From: Methylococcales bacterium
GTDB lineage: Bacteria; Pseudomonadota; Gammaproteobacteria; Methylococcales; Methylomonadaceae
Assembly: GCA_030949405.1 (NCBI GenBank)
Contig: JAUZSN010000002.1
Location: 806,001 to 870,000 of the forward strand
Direction: 5' to 3'
DNA: 64,000 nt
Notes under the pieces: generated by a model
What the model was told of the DNA's origin: nothing
The model's input: only the letters and a program-made list of their open reading frames with translations
The model's database searches: none
Shown: in pieces, positions 57,057-64,000 of the stretch
How positions within the stretch are numbered: position 1 is the first letter of the stretch
How the letters are laid out: every line of letters begins with the position of its first letter
Translations under genes and position numbers: made by a program

Positions 57057-57677
57057 ATGACCCAAGGTAAACTTTATATTATTTCCGCCCCTTCTGGCGC
57101 GGGGAAAACCAGTTTAGTGAAACGGCTTCTCAACGAAATAAACGATCTTAATGTTTCTGTTTCCCACACCACACGCGCTATGCGAGAAGGTGAGCAACAA
57201 GGCATTGATTATTTTTTTGTCTCCATTGAGCAGTTTAAACAGATGCAAGCACACCCTGATTTTCTGGAATCTGCACAAGTGTTCGATCATTTTTATGGAA
57301 CCTCTCAACAAGGTGTTGTCGATAATCTCACACAAGGAAAGGATGTTATCTTAGAAATTGATTGGCAAGGGGCGCAACAAATTAGAAAAATGTTACCTGA
57401 TTGCCATTCTATTTTTATTTTACCGCCATCTATTGATGTATTAGAGCAACGGTTAAAAAATCGGGGGCAAGATAGTCAAGAAATTATTACGCGGCGAATG
57501 CAAGATGCGGTGATTGAAATTAGCCATCATCATGAATTTGACTATCTCATTGTTAATGATGACTTTGAACAGGCGTTATCGGCGTTAAAAAGTATTATTT
57601 TAAGTCAACGTTTACTTAGGTCGCGCCAGCAGTCGAAACTAAAACCATTATTAGATCAGTTAGGTTATCGTCCTTAA
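57057..57677 (+). CDS. gmk: Guanylate kinase
   Basis: Phosphorylates GMP to GDP with ATP. The 206 residues show P-loop SAPSGAGKTSLVKRLL, the GMP-binding SVSHTTRAMREGEQQGIDY, and VILEIDWQGAQQIRK, plus the IFILPPS segment. The usual partner rpoZ is not present next to it. It is the first conserved gene after the accessory island. Confidence 0.97.
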   Translation: MTQGKLYIISAPSGAGKTSLVKRLLNEINDLNVSVSHTTRAMREGEQQGIDYFFVSIEQFKQMQAHPDFLESAQVFDHFYGTSQQGVVDNLTQGKDVILEIDWQGAQQIRKMLPDCHSIFILPPSIDVLEQRLKNRGQDSQEIITRRMQDAVIEISHHHEFDYLIVNDDFEQALSALKSIILSQRLLRSRQQSKLKPLLDQLGYRP

Positions 57678-57739
57678 CAGCCTTGTTATGATTTTCGCTT
57701 AACATTGATTACTCTCTTACTTTTACTTCATTTTTACCT

Positions 57740-59089
57740 ATGACTCATTCCTCCTTTTCAGAACGCGATCTTTCTGTACTTTGGCATCCGTGTACTCAAA
57801 TGAAAGACCATGAAAACAGTCCTGTTATTGCAATTAAACGCGGTGAGGGCGTTTTTCTTGAAGATTTTAAAGGCAATTGTTATCTTGATGCGATTAGCTC
57901 TTGGTGGGTTAATTTATTTGGTCATTGTAACCCGATTATTACCAACGCTCTTAAGGAACAATTAGATACGCTAGAGCATGTGATGATGGGCGGATTTACC
58001 CATGAAGCGGCGGTTGTTTTATCTGAAAAATTAGTCGCCGTTTCTCCCGAAGGTTTAAATAAATGTTTTTATTCCGATAACGGCTCATCAGCGGTTGAAA
58101 TTGCTTTAAAAATGAGCTTTCAAAGTTGGCGTAATCAAGGAAATCTCAAAAAAACTAAATTTGTTTCCTTGGCTAATAGTTATCATGGTGAAACGTTGGG
58201 GGCATTAGCGGTCAGTAATGTCGCGTTATACAAACAAACCTTCGCGCCTTTATTGATGGATGTTATTACTGCCCCCAGTCCTGATTGTTATTATCGTGAA
58301 CAGGGCGAAACATGGAAAGATTATTCTATTCGTCAATTTGAAGGAATGGAAAAAATACTAAGCGAACAAGCCGATGAATTATGTGCCGTTATTATTGAGC
58401 CTTTAATTCAATGTGCGGGTAATATGCGAATGTATCACCCCATTTATTTAACGTTATTAAGAGCAGCATGTGATAAATATGAGGTTCATTTAATCGCGGA
58501 TGAAGTGGCGGTCGGCTTTGGACGAACAGGGACTTTATTTGCGTGTGAACAAGGCAATATAACCCCCGATTTTTTATGTGTCGCTAAAGGCTTAACAGGA
58601 GGATATTTACCCTTGGCCGCGACTTTAACAACCGATGCAATTTACCAAAGTTTTTATGATGATTATGAAAAATTAACGGGGTTTTTTCATTCTCATAGCT
58701 ATACGGGGAATGCTTTAGGGTGTCGTGCTGGGATTGCAACGTTAGGTATTTTTCAACAGCAGGGGATTATTGAAAAAAATAAACAGTTGGCTAAGGTGAT
58801 GAAACAAGCAACGGCGCATTTTATTGACCATCCTAATGTTAGTGAAGTGAGGCAAACAGGCATGGTGTTAGCGATTGAACTGGTTAAAAATAAACAAACG
58901 CGAGAAGCCTTTCCTTGGCAAGAACGCCGAGGTTTAAAAATCTATCACTATGCACTGACACAAGGTATTTTAATGCGACCGATTGGGAATGTGGTTTATT
59001 TTATTCCACCTTATGTGATTACAGCGGAACAAATTCAACAACTAGCGGATGTTGCGTGGCAAGGGATTCAATTAGCGGTGGCCAACTAA
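57740..59089 (+). CDS. bioA: Adenosylmethionine-8-amino-7-oxononanoate aminotransferase
   Basis: Biotin synthesis step that uses SAM as amino donor to make diaminopelargonate. The 449 residues are full length. LWHPCTQMKDHE is the distinctive BioA opening; ISSWWVNLFGH, FYSDNGSSAVEIALKM and IADEVAVGFGRTG follow. CVAKGLTGGYLPLAAT carries the PLP lysine. It ends in a TAATG overlap with rsmE, so the two are coupled, although functionally unrelated. Confidence 0.95.
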   Translation: MTHSSFSERDLSVLWHPCTQMKDHENSPVIAIKRGEGVFLEDFKGNCYLDAISSWWVNLFGHCNPIITNALKEQLDTLEHVMMGGFTHEAAVVLSEKLVAVSPEGLNKCFYSDNGSSAVEIALKMSFQSWRNQGNLKKTKFVSLANSYHGETLGALAVSNVALYKQTFAPLLMDVITAPSPDCYYREQGETWKDYSIRQFEGMEKILSEQADELCAVIIEPLIQCAGNMRMYHPIYLTLLRAACDKYEVHLIADEVAVGFGRTGTLFACEQGNITPDFLCVAKGLTGGYLPLAATLTTDAIYQSFYDDYEKLTGFFHSHSYTGNALGCRAGIATLGIFQQQGIIEKNKQLAKVMKQATAHFIDHPNVSEVRQTGMVLAIELVKNKQTREAFPWQERRGLKIYHYALTQGILMRPIGNVVYFIPPYVITAEQIQQLADVAWQGIQLAVAN

Positions 59090-59826
59090 TGCGCGTTTCA
59101 CGATTATTTGTTGATCTGCCTTTAAACACAGGACAGACACTGGAATTGAACGAAGAAAGCGGCCATTATTTAAGAACGGTTTTACGTTTAAAAAAAGACG
59201 CTCAGGTAATTCTATTCAATGGCCAAGGGGGGGAATATACGGCGATTTTATTAGAGGTGAGTCGGAAAAGAGTCCGTGTACATATAGATAAAAAAATAGC
59301 ACGTTCGGTTGAATCTCCGCTTCATGTTTCAATGGGTATGGGAATTTCACGGGGGGATCGCATGGATATGGCGGTACAAAAATCAGTGGAACTCGGCGTT
59401 AATCGCATTAACCCGATTATTACTCAGCGTTGTAATGTCGTTATAAAAGCCGATAAAGCCGAACATAAACGTCAACACTGGCAAAAAATAGCTCAACAAG
59501 CCGCTGAACAATGTGGGCGAACGCAGGTTCCCGACGTTGAACCGATTGTTTCGTATTCATCGTGGGTTGAACGCTCGTTTGATGCAACTTTAAAATTATT
59601 TTTAGACCCGTTTTCTGAACAACCGTTGACACAGGTTAAAAATACGCCTACTCAGGTGGTTTTATTAACGGGTCCAGAAGGAGGATTTTGTGAACAAGAA
59701 AAACAACACGCCATCACGCATGGTTTTATTCCCATTCGTTTAGGGGCAAGAATCTTACGAACAGAAACCGCATCCTTAGCCGCGCTTTCGGCCGTGCAAT
59801 TGTTATGGGGTGATTTGGGGGAATAG
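59089..59826 (+). CDS. rsmE: 16S rRNA (uracil-N3-)-methyltransferase RsmE
   Basis: Methylates U1498 of 16S rRNA; SPOUT-fold knotted enzyme. The ATG at 59089 overlaps the bioA stop and gives the family start MRVSRLFVDLPL. A PUA-like N-terminal part with LRTVLRLKKDAQVILFNGQGGEY precedes the SPOUT core: GISRGDRMDMAVQKSVELGV, LLTGPEGGFCEQE, and IRLGARILRTETASLAAL. About 245 residues, usual length. A longer in-frame opening within bioA is a shadow. Confidence 0.95.
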   Translation: MRVSRLFVDLPLNTGQTLELNEESGHYLRTVLRLKKDAQVILFNGQGGEYTAILLEVSRKRVRVHIDKKIARSVESPLHVSMGMGISRGDRMDMAVQKSVELGVNRINPIITQRCNVVIKADKAEHKRQHWQKIAQQAAEQCGRTQVPDVEPIVSYSSWVERSFDATLKLFLDPFSEQPLTQVKNTPTQVVLLTGPEGGFCEQEKQHAITHGFIPIRLGARILRTETASLAALSAVQLLWGDLGE

Positions 59827-59863
59827 GTTACGATTACTCTTATTTATCAAGAAGGTGAGTTAG

Positions 59864-60184
59864 ATGCCAATAGATCAAAAATATACCCTCGGATTCAAGT
59901 TTTTTTTCTGGATTTTTTGGTTAATAGGACTGATATTAAGTTTCGTTTATATTGGTTTTTTTATAGAGATTATGACCGATACAGCCTATATTATCGGCAG
60001 CCTTTTAATTTTACTGGTTGTGATAACACAGGTTATCACTTTGTATTTAAGCCTAAATCACTTTATCCAAAAAACAGAAGAAGAGAGTCATCTATTATGG
60101 TCATTGGCTCGTGTTACGTTAGGGATGCCCTTTGTACTCATTATAGGCTGTGTGTTTTTACTTACTCAGACGGGTTATCACTAG
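59864..60184 (+). CDS. Small membrane protein, unknown
   Basis: A 106-residue protein with three hydrophobic helices: FFFWIFWLIGLILSFVYIGFF, IIGSLLILLVVITQVITLYL and MPFVLIIGCVFLLTQ. No family recognised. AAGGTGAG upstream of the ATG is a good ribosome-binding site, and it lies 37 bases after rsmE, so it may be the last gene of that transcript. An overlapping frame in the same region is rejected. Confidence 0.55.
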   Translation: MPIDQKYTLGFKFFFWIFWLIGLILSFVYIGFFIEIMTDTAYIIGSLLILLVVITQVITLYLSLNHFIQKTEEESHLLWSLARVTLGMPFVLIIGCVFLLTQTGYH

Positions 60185-60202
60185 TATCACTTTATTGAAA
60201 TG

Positions 60203-60348
60203 GGCTACCAACTTAAGATGGGACACTACGGGGCGAGGCTTAACCGTTCGTGAGAGCCTGTCAAAGGGCAAACGGTTAAGCCGTTCAACTTCGACAAGCT
60301 CAGTACGAACGACTTAACCTCAACGTGTCCCGTCTTAAATTAGTAGCC
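60203..60348. repeat. Dispersed inverted-repeat element, family 1, copy C, with an inner repeat
   Basis: Outer arms GGCTACCAACTTAAGATGGG and CCCGTCTTAAATTAGTAGCC mark the family. Between them is a second palindromic block (about 60246-60311) with CGTTCGT at one end and ACGAACG at the other and containing TTCGACAAGCTCAGTACG. That motif recalls a short repeat I have seen in many proteobacterial genomes. About 146 bases, the longest of the three copies. Confidence 0.75.
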
Positions 60349-60433
60349 AAACTATATTTCATATTCTAACGCTTTTTATAAACTAGTTAAGAGTCCTGAT
60401 ACTAGGAAAATTTATATTTAAATACGCCTAATT

Positions 60434-61534
60434 TTATAAACGCATCGGCATAACAATAAACTTAAAGGTTGCATCACTAGGATCTTCAATAAAACAACTA
60501 CTCGCATTTTTAGCAATCGTTAATTGTGCCTGCTCCGACCCTAAATTACCAATTGCATCTAATAAGTATTGAGCATTAAAGGCAATCGACAGCGGTTCTC
60601 CCTGATAATCAATGCTTAACTCTTCTTCCGCTTCATCATGCTCAGGATTATGGGTTGAAATTTTTAAAAGATCTTCATTAATATCAAAACTAACCCCTTT
60701 AAATTTTTCATTCGCTAAAATAGACACTCGGTTTAACGATTCTTTAAAACGCTGTTTAGGGATTTGAATCGCCTCAAAAAAATCTTGATCAAATACTTTG
60801 CTAAAGTCAGGGTATTTAGCATCCACTAATTTTGCTGAAAAAATTAGATTTTTAATAATAATACGAATATTACTGGTTGAAAATTCAATGTCTAATTCCG
60901 CGTCAGGATCATCAAGTAAACGGTTTAATTCAATCACCCCTTTTCTAGGAATAATAATACGTTCTTCAAAGCCTGTTTCCGTGCCTATTTCACCTTTATA
61001 AATGGCTAAACGATGCCCATCCGAGGCAACCAGTTTTAACTTGCTATTTGAAATATTTAACATTAAACCATTCAAATAATAGCGCACATCTTGATTGGCC
61101 ATACAAAACAAGGTTTTATTTAATGCTTTCTTAAAATTGCCTGCATTGATGACAAAACGATGGGCTAATTTTGCTTCTGAAAATTCAGGATAGTCTTCAG
61201 CATCTAACGATGAAAGTGAAAAACGGCTTTTTCCTGAGACCACTTTAACTTTATCTTCTTTCAGCTCAACCCTAATTTCTGATTCCGAAGGTAATAACCG
61301 ACAAATATCAAGAAATTTTCTAGCGGGAACCGTAATTTCACCCTCTTCAAAAGTATCTAAAGGGAGTTTAGCAACAATTTGAATTTCAAGATCTGTTCCT
61401 GTAAGCATCAATTGGTTATTCGTTACCCCAATGAGTACATTGGACAAAATCGGTAAGGTTTGTCTTTTTTCAATGACGCTGACAATTTGCTGTAACGGGG
61501 TTAGAATTTGTTCGCGGTTGATAGTAAATTTCAT
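60434..61534 (-). CDS. dnaN: DNA polymerase III beta subunit (sliding clamp)
   Basis: Ring-shaped processivity factor. The 366 residues show MKFTINREQILTPLQQIVSVIEKRQTLPIL at the start, quoted in part, GTDLEIQIVAKL, VRYYLNGLMLN, and the C-terminal FIVMPMRL. It follows dnaA on the minus strand with a 76-base gap. recF and gyrB, which often come next, are not seen; instead a repeat and small gene follow. Confidence 0.97.
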   Translation of the reverse strand: MKFTINREQILTPLQQIVSVIEKRQTLPILSNVLIGVTNNQLMLTGTDLEIQIVAKLPLDTFEEGEITVPARKFLDICRLLPSESEIRVELKEDKVKVVSGKSRFSLSSLDAEDYPEFSEAKLAHRFVINAGNFKKALNKTLFCMANQDVRYYLNGLMLNISNSKLKLVASDGHRLAIYKGEIGTETGFEERIIIPRKGVIELNRLLDDPDAELDIEFSTSNIRIIIKNLIFSAKLVDAKYPDFSKVFDQDFFEAIQIPKQRFKESLNRVSILANEKFKGVSFDINEDLLKISTHNPEHDEAEEELSIDYQGEPLSIAFNAQYLLDAIGNLGSEQAQLTIAKNASSCFIEDPSDATFKFIVMPMRL

Positions 61535-61610
61535 AAGAAATAGTAAGATAGAAGGTAGGTAATAAAAAATTAAAAATAAATGAAGAAGGGTGGCTGTTTT
61601 TACGTTTAAA

Positions 61611-62936
61611 TCAATGGGAAAGTGTTCGGAGTAAATTCATATAATCTTCATTAAACTTGATGTTACTGGCCTTAAGTTCATTAACCCGTTTACACGCGCT
61701 AATCACCGTTGTATGGTCACGACCACCAAAAGCATGACCAATTTCTGGGTAACTGTGGGTGGTTAATTCGCGGGCTAAGGCCATTGCAATTTGTCTAGGT
61801 CGGGCAATCGTTTGTTTTCGGGCTTTAGAACATAAGTCAATCACCTTAAGTTTAAAATATTCTGAAACCGTTTTTTGAATGTTATCAATGTTAACACGCC
61901 GCTCTTGCAAAGAGATTAAATCCTGAAGCGACTCCTTGGTAAACTCTAGGGTAATGGATTGGCCTGTAAATTGAGCATTCGCTAGAACGCGACGTAACGC
62001 GCCTTCTAAATCTCTGACATTAGACGGCACCCGTTTACTAATAAAAAAAGCAACTTCTTGAGATAAATCCACCCCAATAATACTGGCTTTTTTCATTAAA
62101 ATCGCCGTTCGAGTTTCCAAATCAGGAGGTTCGATGGCAACAGGTAAGCCCCAGCCAAAACGAGATTTTAAACGGTCTTCAAGTCCTGCAATTTCTTTTG
62201 GGTATTTATCACAGGTCAAAACAATTTGATGCTTTTTATCTAAAAGCGTATTGAAGGTATGAAAAAACTCTTCCTGAGACCGTTCTTTACCCGCTAAAAA
62301 TTGAATATCATCGACTAATAAAACATCAATGCTACGGTAATAATCTTTAAATTTTGCAAAGCTATTTTGTTGCAGGGCTTTTACCATATCTCCAACAAAT
62401 TTTTCAGAATGTAAATAGACTACATTTAATTGGGGCTTATCCTCAGCAATGGCATTACCGATAGCGTGCATTAAATGTGTTTTCCCCAAACCTGAATTAC
62501 CATAAATAAATAAAGGGTTATAAGATTTCCCCATATTTTCAGCCACTTGAAAGGCTGCGGCTTTAGCTAATTGATTCGATTGACCCTCAACAAAACGGTC
62601 AAAAGTAAACGCTTTATTTAAAAAACTGGGGTGTTTTTTTTGTACCGCCTTCGCAGCCAAACTTTTTTTAGTTTTTTGAGTGAAAATAGATTTTTGAGAT
62701 TTAGAGCCAATTTCAAGCGAAAGCTCTAACGTACCATTAGAAAACTCATAAATAACATCTTCAAATTTATTAAAATAATGTTGCTTAACCCAGTCAAGAA
62801 CAAAACGATTGGGGGCAAGTAATTTTACCCGCTCATTATTTTCTTCTGCCTGCAAAGGTCTAACCCAAGTACTAAAATCAGACGATGGGATTTCGTTCTC
62901 AAGTCGGGAAAGGCAATTATTCCAAGTCATACTCAT
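61611..62936 (-). CDS. dnaA: Chromosomal replication initiator DnaA
   Basis: AAA+ protein that opens the replication origin. The 441 residues have domain I ([11 protein letters not shown]), Walker [18 protein letters not shown], Walker [22 protein letters not shown], and the C-terminal DNA-binding helix-turn-helix [25 protein letters not shown]. It is divergent from rpmH, a classic gammaproteobacterial arrangement, with a 227-base gap between them. Confidence 0.97.
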   Translation of the reverse strand: MSMTWNNCLSRLENEIPSSDFSTWVRPLQAEENNERVKLLAPNRFVLDWVKQHYFNKFEDVIYEFSNGTLELSLEIGSKSQKSIFTQKTKKSLAAKAVQKKHPSFLNKAFTFDRFVEGQSNQLAKAAAFQVAENMGKSYNPLFIYGNSGLGKTHLMHAIGNAIAEDKPQLNVVYLHSEKFVGDMVKALQQNSFAKFKDYYRSIDVLLVDDIQFLAGKERSQEEFFHTFNTLLDKKHQIVLTCDKYPKEIAGLEDRLKSRFGWGLPVAIEPPDLETRTAILMKKASIIGVDLSQEVAFFISKRVPSNVRDLEGALRRVLANAQFTGQSITLEFTKESLQDLISLQERRVNIDNIQKTVSEYFKLKVIDLCSKARKQTIARPRQIAMALARELTTHSYPEIGHAFGGRDHTTVISACKRVNELKASNIKFNEDYMNLLRTLSH

Positions 62937-63163
62937 AGTTTTCTAGGACTATAAGTCGCGCAAAAAGTAAAAATCAACAGCATTAGCTTTTTATCTATAA
63001 AATTGTGGGGCATTAAAAATCGAAGAGGGCTTTTAATCATTATCAACACAGATTAAAAGCAGTGTTTAATCAATAACATTGACAGATAGACATGCTTTAT
63101 CATATCATCCTTCGTCTTTTTTATCCGTTTTTTATTAAACATAACTTTTAGGTCTCAAGACTC
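62937..63163. other. dnaA-rpmH intergenic region, weak origin candidate
   Basis: 227 bases, AT-rich. It holds a perfect 10-base inverted repeat GCTTTTAATC / GATTAAAAGC (63029-63038 and 63051-63060). Its loop contains TTATCAACA (63040-63048), one mismatch from a DnaA box. No cluster of good DnaA boxes is visible, so an origin here is only a possibility based on synteny. The rpmH promoter lies to the right. Confidence 0.35.
63079..63108 (+). promoter_or_regulatory. Sigma-70 promoter of the rpmH operon
   Basis: Perfect -35 TTGACA at 63079-63084, then 18 bases, then -10 TATCAT at 63103-63108. The rpmH ATG lies 55 bases further on. Confidence 0.55.
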
Positions 63164-63298
63164 ATGAAAAGAACTTACCAACCCAGTAAAATCAAACGCG
63201 TTCGTACTCACGGATTTCGTGCAAGAATGGCGACTAAAGCGGGTCGTAATGTGATCAAAGCGCGTCGTGCTAAGGGCCGTGCTAAATTAACCGTGTAG
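63164..63298 (+). CDS. rpmH: 50S ribosomal protein L34
   Basis: A 44-residue protein of typical sequence: [20 protein letters not shown] at the start, then [20 protein letters not shown], ending AKLTV. It binds 23S rRNA. Too short for most ORF filters but unmistakable. It begins the rpmH-rnpA-yidD-yidC operon, divergent from dnaA. Confidence 0.98.
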   Translation: MKRTYQPSKIKRVRTHGFRARMATKAGRNVIKARRAKGRAKLTV

Positions 63299-63305
63299 TT
63301 GACCG

Positions 63306-63671
63306 TTGACAAGTCAACATTTTAACTTTCCTCCGGCTTCACGCTTAAAAACCCCAGCTGAGTTTAAACATGTTTTTACCTGCCCTGTAAAATCCACCGA
63401 TCGGTATTTTACCTTGTTAGCAATAAAAAATCCGCTTGAACATTCTCGGCTGGGGCTTGCGATTGCAAAAAAAAATATAAAACGGGCTGTTGATCGAAAT
63501 AAAATCAAGCGAGTAGCCAGAGAAAGTTTTAGATTACAACCGCATCAGCGCATAGCAATCGATATTGTCGTGTTAGCGCGCAGAGATGCGGCTAATGCCA
63601 CATCCACTCAATTAGCAACATCACTCGAAAGGCATTGGCAAAAATTGGTCAAGAAATGCGACAATTGCTGA
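63306..63671 (+). CDS. rnpA: Ribonuclease P protein component
   Basis: Protein subunit assisting the RNase P ribozyme in tRNA 5' maturation. The frame opens at TTG 63306, seven bases after the rpmH stop. The 121 residues show [46 protein letters not shown] with the RNR-type basic signature, and IVVLARRDA. The last 16 bases overlap yidD. The close or overlapping rpmH-rnpA arrangement is typical. Confidence 0.93.
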   Translation: MTSQHFNFPPASRLKTPAEFKHVFTCPVKSTDRYFTLLAIKNPLEHSRLGLAIAKKNIKRAVDRNKIKRVARESFRLQPHQRIAIDIVVLARRDAANATSTQLATSLERHWQKLVKKCDNC

Positions 63672-63889
63672 TAGCCATTATAAAATTCTATGGAATTTTT
63701 ATAAGTCCTTTGTTGGGGAATCATTGTCGATTTCATCCAAGTTGTTCAGGTTATGCCCTAGAAGCCATTCAACTGCATGGTGCTTTTAAGGGGTCTTATC
63801 TCACACTTAAACGCTTATTAAAATGCCACCCCTTTCACCCAGGGGGGCTAGACCCTGTTCCCGAAAAAATTGGTAAAAAAAATGGATAA
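63656..63889 (+). CDS. yidD: Membrane protein insertion efficiency factor YidD
   Basis: Small membrane-associated protein that aids YidC-dependent insertion. From the ATG at 63656 it has 77 residues: [38 protein letters not shown], and [13 protein letters not shown], the conserved cysteine-proline signature. It overlaps rnpA upstream and yidC downstream by eight bases. The longer frame from 63635 is not supported. Confidence 0.95.
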   Translation: MRQLLIAIIKFYGIFISPLLGNHCRFHPSCSGYALEAIQLHGAFKGSYLTLKRLLKCHPFHPGGLDPVPEKIGKKNG

Positions 63890-64000
63890 TATTAGATTTA
63901 TACTAATGCTTGCTTTAGCAATGATTGGTTACATGATGTGGGAATCATGGCAGATAGATTATGTTTACCCAAAACCCGATATTAACGCAATAGAATTACC
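63882..64000 (+). CDS. yidC: Membrane protein insertase YidC, N-terminal part
   Basis: The first 39 or so residues: [20 protein letters not shown] is the N-terminal membrane helix, then [13 protein letters not shown] begins the periplasmic domain. Position after yidD and the start of the sequence fit YidC (Oxa1 family). The gene continues past the right edge. Confidence 0.9.
   Translation, partial: MDNIRFILMLALAMIGYMMWESWQIDYVYPKPDINAIEL

Noticed and set aside
58915-59088. N-terminal extension of rsmE into bioA
   Set aside because: Family members begin at MRVSRLF; the ATG at 59089 overlaps the bioA stop in a typical TAATG coupling.
59917-60198. 93-codon frame overlapping the small membrane protein after rsmE
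   Set aside because: Overlaps in another frame a better ORF with three clean hydrophobic helices and a good ribosome-binding site.
1-64000. CRISPR arrays, tRNA and rRNA genes
   Set aside because: No regularly spaced direct repeats and no cloverleaf or rRNA-like segments were recognised; a tRNAscan or covariance search would settle it.

Overview
The window looks like a chromosomal segment of a fairly AT-rich gammaproteobacterium, most likely an aerobic methanotroph or methylotroph of the order Methylococcales. The basis is inference from gene content: a MxaJ/XoxJ-type periplasmic protein of the methanol dehydrogenase system, a DoxX-type membrane protein, a glucose-6-phosphate dehydrogenase, an rnfC-rnfD pair, and the dnaN-dnaA / rpmH-rnpA-yidD-yidC block in gammaproteobacterial order. 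I cannot name the genus from sequence alone.

Layout. 1-590: 5' part of lepA, minus strand. 1.0-4.7 kb: alaC-hom-thrC, an amino acid block running toward threonine. 4.9-8.4 kb: exported c-type cytochrome, DoxX protein, a peroxiredoxin-histidine kinase fusion and a DUF4126 membrane protein. 8.4-15.6 kb (mostly minus): M41-like peptidase, zwf, VOC protein, archaeal-like nucleotidyltransferase, AsmA-family protein, peroxiredoxin. 15.9-19.1 kb: AP2-like DNA-binding protein, pgk, cobD. 19.1-25.5 kb (minus): an amidoligase coupled to a three-repeat lipoprotein, purD, argC, rsmD and a decayed alginate-export-type porin. 25.7-28.3 kb: batD and a MoxR ATPase. 28.6-32.4 kb (minus): nagZ-hpt-thioinosine phosphorylase, then ATP-grasp and CheW-like genes. 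32.8-40.1 kb: flavin reductase with a frame problem, dapB-like gene, mxaJ/xoxJ-like gene, mrcB, rnfC, rnfD. 40.1-43.8 kb (minus): M20 hydrolase, formyl-THF cyclo-ligase, folA, lipoprotein. 44.3-50.4 kb: purT, a lytic transglycosylase, a higBA toxin-antitoxin pair with a damaged antitoxin, ileS, lspA. 50.4-57.0 kb: an accessory island with three decayed transposases, a possible group II intron remnant, an intact-looking MmeI-type restriction-modification enzyme and a TA-flanked IS5-like element that supplies the last base of the enzyme's stop codon. 57.0-60.2 kb: gmk, bioA, rsmE. 60.4-64.0 kb: the replication and ribosome block.

Two families of short dispersed inverted-repeat elements are visible. 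One has ends like GGCTACCAACTTAAGA (16.7, 28.4 and 60.2 kb). The other has ends like GCATYCTTYATT and flanks a lipoprotein gene (42.9 and 44.1 kb). Several genes are broken by one base at A or G runs (alginate porin, flavin reductase, higA, ISAzo13 and IS5 transposases). This is either genuine decay, slippage or a homopolymer sequencing artefact, and it matters when judging which genes are really dead. I found no tRNA, rRNA or CRISPR array. All homology calls come from reading motifs; no search was run.
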